63,761 nt of DNA from an uncultured Eubacteriales bacterium (GTDB lineage: Bacteria; Bacillota; Clostridia; Oscillospirales; CAG-382), in the NCBI GenBank assembly GCA_934446095.1, contig CAKSDR010000002.1, positions 1 to 63,761 of the forward strand, in the 5' to 3' direction. The notes under the pieces are model-generated. The model worked only from the letters and a program-made list of their open reading frames with translations. It did not search any database and had not been told where the DNA came from. Position numbers and translations under genes: made by a program. Position 1 is the first letter of the stretch, and each line of letters begins with the position of its first letter. Positions 61,333-63,761 of this stretch are shown here, one piece after another.

Positions 61333-61344
61333 AGAGGAATTACT

Positions 61345-61791
61345 GTGCCTTTATTATTACAGCCGGACACAATAGTCTGGATAATATTTGCGGGAGTATG
61401 CGCTGCTTCTTTTTATGCTTTTTTTCAGAAAAAGGTTGCGGGAAGTATAATACGCGCTATTATAGACAAGGAAAGTTTTGATGAGCAGAACGCAAAAACT
61501 CTCGGACAACTAGGTTATACTGGCAAAATCAAAGAAAAATGCGCAAAATTTTTGCTTAAAGACGGATCCACTCTGAGAAAATATATTAAAGAATGCGTAA
61601 AAGAAGACAGTTCAAAAGCATATTTTATTCCGGAAGATAAAAAAATATCTGCCGAATGCAGATATGACAGCGATGGAATGTCAGTAAAAACATTGCTGCT
61701 CTCGATTCTGGGCCTGTTTATAGCGGCAATAGTTGCAATCCGGTTTTTGCCGGAAATTTCAAAATTGCTTTCGGGAATATTTAAACAATAA
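61345..61791 (+). CDS. Unknown two-helix membrane protein downstream of parB
   Basis: A protein of 148 residues that I do not recognise. One transmembrane helix lies near each end (about 9-27 and 116-136) with a charged central domain of about 90 residues (IIDKESFDEQNAKTLGQLGY, LRKYIKECV) between them. It starts with GTG at 61345, preceded by AGAGGAA, 12 bases after parB, so it belongs to the parB transcript. It does not look like DUF4446, the common neighbour of parB in Clostridia. Confidence 0.7.
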   Translation: MPLLLQPDTIVWIIFAGVCAASFYAFFQKKVAGSIIRAIIDKESFDEQNAKTLGQLGYTGKIKEKCAKFLLKDGSTLRKYIKECVKEDSSKAYFIPEDKKISAECRYDSDGMSVKTLLLSILGLFIAAIVAIRFLPEISKLLSGIFKQ

Positions 61792-61811
61792 AGTAAAATC
61801 AAAAGAGGGAT

Positions 61812-62636
61812 ATGAAATTGGAAATCAAGACAAAAAAAGCGGTAAATAAACTTTTGATAGCAGTTATAATTGCACTTGTTTTTCTCATTGCGACGGGAAT
61901 TGTTGCTGTTATTTCTGGCTATAGAATCTATACTGACGGAAACGGTAACAAATTTATCGGAAAGACAACCGACGGCACTGTGGTTCGCGGAACAATATAT
62001 TATTCGGGCGGGGAAAAGGGCAGCATTGACAGAACAAAGGGAACCATAGTCTTTTCAAACGGCGATAAGTATGACGGCGAATTTTCCGGTTTTTACAGAA
62101 ACGGCGCAGGAACTATGACATATGCTCTTACGGGCGACGAATATGTAGGCAATTTCAAGTCCGATAAATTTGACGGAGAAGGAAAATATACATATGGCAA
62201 CGGCGACAAGTATGAAGGAAATTTTTCCGGAGGCAAGAAAGACGGTTTCGGAAAATATACATGGGCTGACGGTTCATATTACGAAGGGGAATTTTCAGAT
62301 AACAAGAAAAACGGCAGCGGAAAGTACTTCGGAAGCGACGGTTCGAGTTATGAAGGAAGTTTTGTCGATGACCTGAAAGACGGCAAAGGCACTTTCATTT
62401 TCTCAAACGGCGATAAATATGAAGGAGATTTTTCCTCTGACAAAAGAACCGGCAACGGTACTTATACTTGGGCGACAGGCGAGAGTTATACCGGAGAGTT
62501 TTATGAAAATAAAATGCATGGAAAAGGCAAGTATACCTGGTCGGAGGGAAGAACATACGAAGGATTCTTTGAAAACGGCGATGTAGTTGTAAAGGACGAA
62601 AAAGATTCTTCGAATAAAGATGACGCCAAGGAATAA
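61812..62636 (+). CDS. Membrane-anchored MORN-repeat protein
   Basis: A protein of 274 residues. A single N-terminal transmembrane helix (about 13-36) leads to eight MORN repeats spaced about 22-24 residues, with YDGEF, YVGNF, YEGNF, YEGEF, YEGSF, YEGDF, YTGEF and YEGFF. The tail is Lys/Asp-rich. No cleavage site is evident, so it is probably tethered with repeats outside. MORN arrays are beta-hairpin ladders that bind proteins or lipids. Cotranscribed with parB and the RNA methyltransferase gene. Confidence 0.88.
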   Translation: MKLEIKTKKAVNKLLIAVIIALVFLIATGIVAVISGYRIYTDGNGNKFIGKTTDGTVVRGTIYYSGGEKGSIDRTKGTIVFSNGDKYDGEFSGFYRNGAGTMTYALTGDEYVGNFKSDKFDGEGKYTYGNGDKYEGNFSGGKKDGFGKYTWADGSYYEGEFSDNKKNGSGKYFGSDGSSYEGSFVDDLKDGKGTFIFSNGDKYEGDFSSDKRTGNGTYTWATGESYTGEFYENKMHGKGKYTWSEGRTYEGFFENGDVVVKDEKDSSNKDDAKE

Positions 62637-62640
62637 TTTT

Positions 62641-63423
62641 ATGAATTGCATGCTTTACGGGACAATATCGATACTTGCGGCAATGGAATCCAAAAGCCGC
62701 GATATAAAACTTGTATATATAAGCGCTGACAAAATAAAAAAAAGGGATAGAAAAACGCTTTCGTTTTTAAAAAAAGTAAAAGAAAATAATATTCCTTTTG
62801 AAATTTGCGAAAAAGAAGCAATAGACGCCATTCTTGCCGAAACCGATGAAAATGCCGGAACGACACACGGCGGTATTGTCGCACTTTGCGGCGAAAGAAA
62901 ATATTCAAACCTTGATGATTTGCTGCATAAAACCGCAGAACAAGGAGGTTTCTGCGTTGTGCTTGACGGAGTGGAAGATCCTTATAATTTCGGATATTCC
63001 GTAAGAAATCTCCATGCCGCGGGAGCATGCGGAATTATTGTTCCGGAAAGAAACTGGACGAGCGCTGCTGGGGTATGCGCAAGAACTTCTGCTGGAGCTA
63101 CGGAAATGTGTGATATTGCGGTTTTGCCGGATATGAATACAAAGAAGGAATATGAGGAATTTGTTTTAAAACTAAAAAAAATCGGATATACTGTGGTGTG
63201 TGCGGCGAAAACCGCCGAATGTAAAGATTTGTTCAATTATGAAGCGCAGTTTCCGGCAATAATTTTTATAGGCGGAGAAAAAAGAGGCATTTCTCCGGAA
63301 TTTATAAATCTTGCGGACGATATTGTTTTTATAAGATATTTTAACGATGTTTCATATTCTCTGCCAACTGCATCTGTTGCGGGGATTTTGGGCTTTTATT
63401 TCGGAAAACAGGCTGAAAATTAA
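62641..63423 (+). CDS. SpoU/TrmH-family RNA 2'-O-methyltransferase
   Basis: A protein of 260 residues. An N-terminal L30e-like substrate-binding domain (about 1-95) precedes the SPOUT methyltransferase. Motif 1 is DGVEDPYNFGYSVRN, motif 2 FIGGEKRGIS, and motif 3 YSLPTASVAGILGF. Motif 3 differs from the usual SLNVSxAxxI, which may alter the knot loop. The target base is unknown. The ATG at 62641 is chosen because AAGGA is eight bases upstream; the earlier ATG at 62620 lies inside the MORN gene. Last gene of the parB operon. Confidence 0.9.
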   Translation: MNCMLYGTISILAAMESKSRDIKLVYISADKIKKRDRKTLSFLKKVKENNIPFEICEKEAIDAILAETDENAGTTHGGIVALCGERKYSNLDDLLHKTAEQGGFCVVLDGVEDPYNFGYSVRNLHAAGACGIIVPERNWTSAAGVCARTSAGATEMCDIAVLPDMNTKKEYEEFVLKLKKIGYTVVCAAKTAECKDLFNYEAQFPAIIFIGGEKRGISPEFINLADDIVFIRYFNDVSYSLPTASVAGILGFYFGKQAEN

Positions 63424-63440
63424 ATATTTTAAAAATGTAT

Positions 63441-63484
63441 AAAACCCGCGGCGGCAGATTTTGTATCTGCCGCCGCGGGTTTTT
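63441..63484. terminator. Bidirectional terminator after the RNA methyltransferase
   Basis: A 19-bp stem (63441-63459 with 63465-63483) with GC-rich CCCGCGGCGGCAGAT core, 5-base loop and flanking A and T runs. It is the strongest hairpin in the window and ends the converging DHHW gene as well. Confidence 0.95.
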
Positions 63485-63536
63485 CAACGCAAAGACTATA
63501 AAATAGTTTTTGATTCGTTTCTATGCGCTGCCGATA

Positions 63537-63761
63537 TCAGGTTAGTGTTTCGCTGCTGTTCAAAATGTGCGTGCTGTACAGAAAAAGCACGTCCTGACCG
63601 TTAAACGAAATAAACTTGTCGAGGTAATCGCTTCTTAAGTATCTGATATCAACAAGGGTTATTTTTGAATAACCCTCGGCAAGAAGGGGAGCGATGCTGC
63701 TGCCGAAGGAATCTCTGAAAATAATCAGTTCCCTGCCGGGTATGCTTTGCGGATTTACTAT
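63537..63761 (-). CDS. C-terminal fragment of a DHHW/AlgX-type protein, cut by the window edge
   Basis: The frame enters from the right edge and ends at a TGA (63537-63539), leaving 74 codons. The fragment reads GRELIIFRDSFGSSIAPLLA, ITLVDIRYLRSDYL and DVLFLYSTHILNSS. This is the conserved end of DHHW proteins, the SGNH-like acetyl acceptors paired with AlgI-type MBOATs. The MBOAT at 58891 is a likely partner, though 3.2 kb away and on the other strand. The N-terminus lies outside the window. Confidence 0.85.
   Translation of the reverse strand: MVNPQSIPGRELIIFRDSFGSSIAPLLAEGYSKITLVDIRYLRSDYLDKFISFNGQDVLFLYSTHILNSSETLT

Noticed and set aside
1..63761. CRISPR arrays, insertion sequences, prophage, toxin-antitoxin or defence genes
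   Set aside because: No direct repeat arrays, transposase motifs, phage structural genes or defence domains were seen on either strand.

Overview
The window reads as chromosomal DNA of an endospore-forming member of the Bacillota, most likely class Clostridia. It carries the spoIIGA-sigE-sigG operon, all eight spoIIIA genes, spoVAC, a SleC-like cortex-lytic protein, SLH-domain surface proteins and several lipoproteins. Coding density is high, base composition is moderately AT-rich, and TTG or GTG starts are common. I see no phage genes, transposases, CRISPR arrays or rRNA. Nearly everything is vertically inherited housekeeping or sporulation DNA. The genus cannot be named from the sequence alone.

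Layout. 1-3.0 kb: end of scpA, then scpB, rpiB and an orphan solute-binding lipoprotein. 3.0-7.3 kb: DUF378 protein, trmB, a two-gene operon pairing a trans- and a cis-prenyltransferase, a 67-residue Lys/Asn-rich protein behind a forespore-type promoter, and a copper-amine-oxidase-stalk/SleB hydrolase. 7.4-12.6 kb: an operon of two ABC half-exporters around a DUF1854 protein with a Met/His/Pro-rich segment, one half-exporter carrying a zinc ribbon. A back-to-back promoter pair, with both -35 boxes in an inverted repeat, separates it from nnrD - LolA-like lipoprotein - alr (12.8-16.1 kb). 16.7-29.7 kb: ten co-directional genes on the minus strand (ruvC, ruvA, ruvB, parC-like, yybS, gdpP, rplI, dnaB, tilS, ftsH) behind one consensus sigma-A promoter and ended by a hairpin. 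29.9-33.5 kb: DUF1858 protein, trmK, nif3-like, rqcH. 33.5-40.1 kb: SLH/cadherin-like surface protein, OppA-like lipoprotein with a structured leader, rsmA, and an EF-G paralogue. 40.3-49.6 kb: sporulation block, with spoIIGA-sigE-sigG leftward and the SleC-like gene plus spoIIIAA-AH rightward. 49.6-58.3 kb: acyltransferase, GNAT, tRNA-Gln(CUG), a MacAB-like efflux operon with an SLH partner, and maf. 58.3-63.8 kb: solitary spoVAC, an AlgI-type MBOAT, parB without parA, a membrane protein, a MORN-repeat protein, an RNA methyltransferase, and the C-terminus of a DHHW protein running off the right edge.

How the genes work together. SpoIIGA activates pro-sigma-E in the mother cell. Sigma-E is expected to switch on spoIIIA, whose channel supports forespore sigma-G, so the central block encodes consecutive steps of one cascade. 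The ruvC-ftsH operon joins recombination, chromosome topology, cyclic-di-AMP turnover, replication, translation and proteolysis. The least understood parts are the ABC-DUF1854-ABC system and its divergent promoter region, the prenyltransferase pair, and the MacAB operon whose adaptor carries two lipoyl/hairpin modules. I found no convincing novel defence or mobile system.
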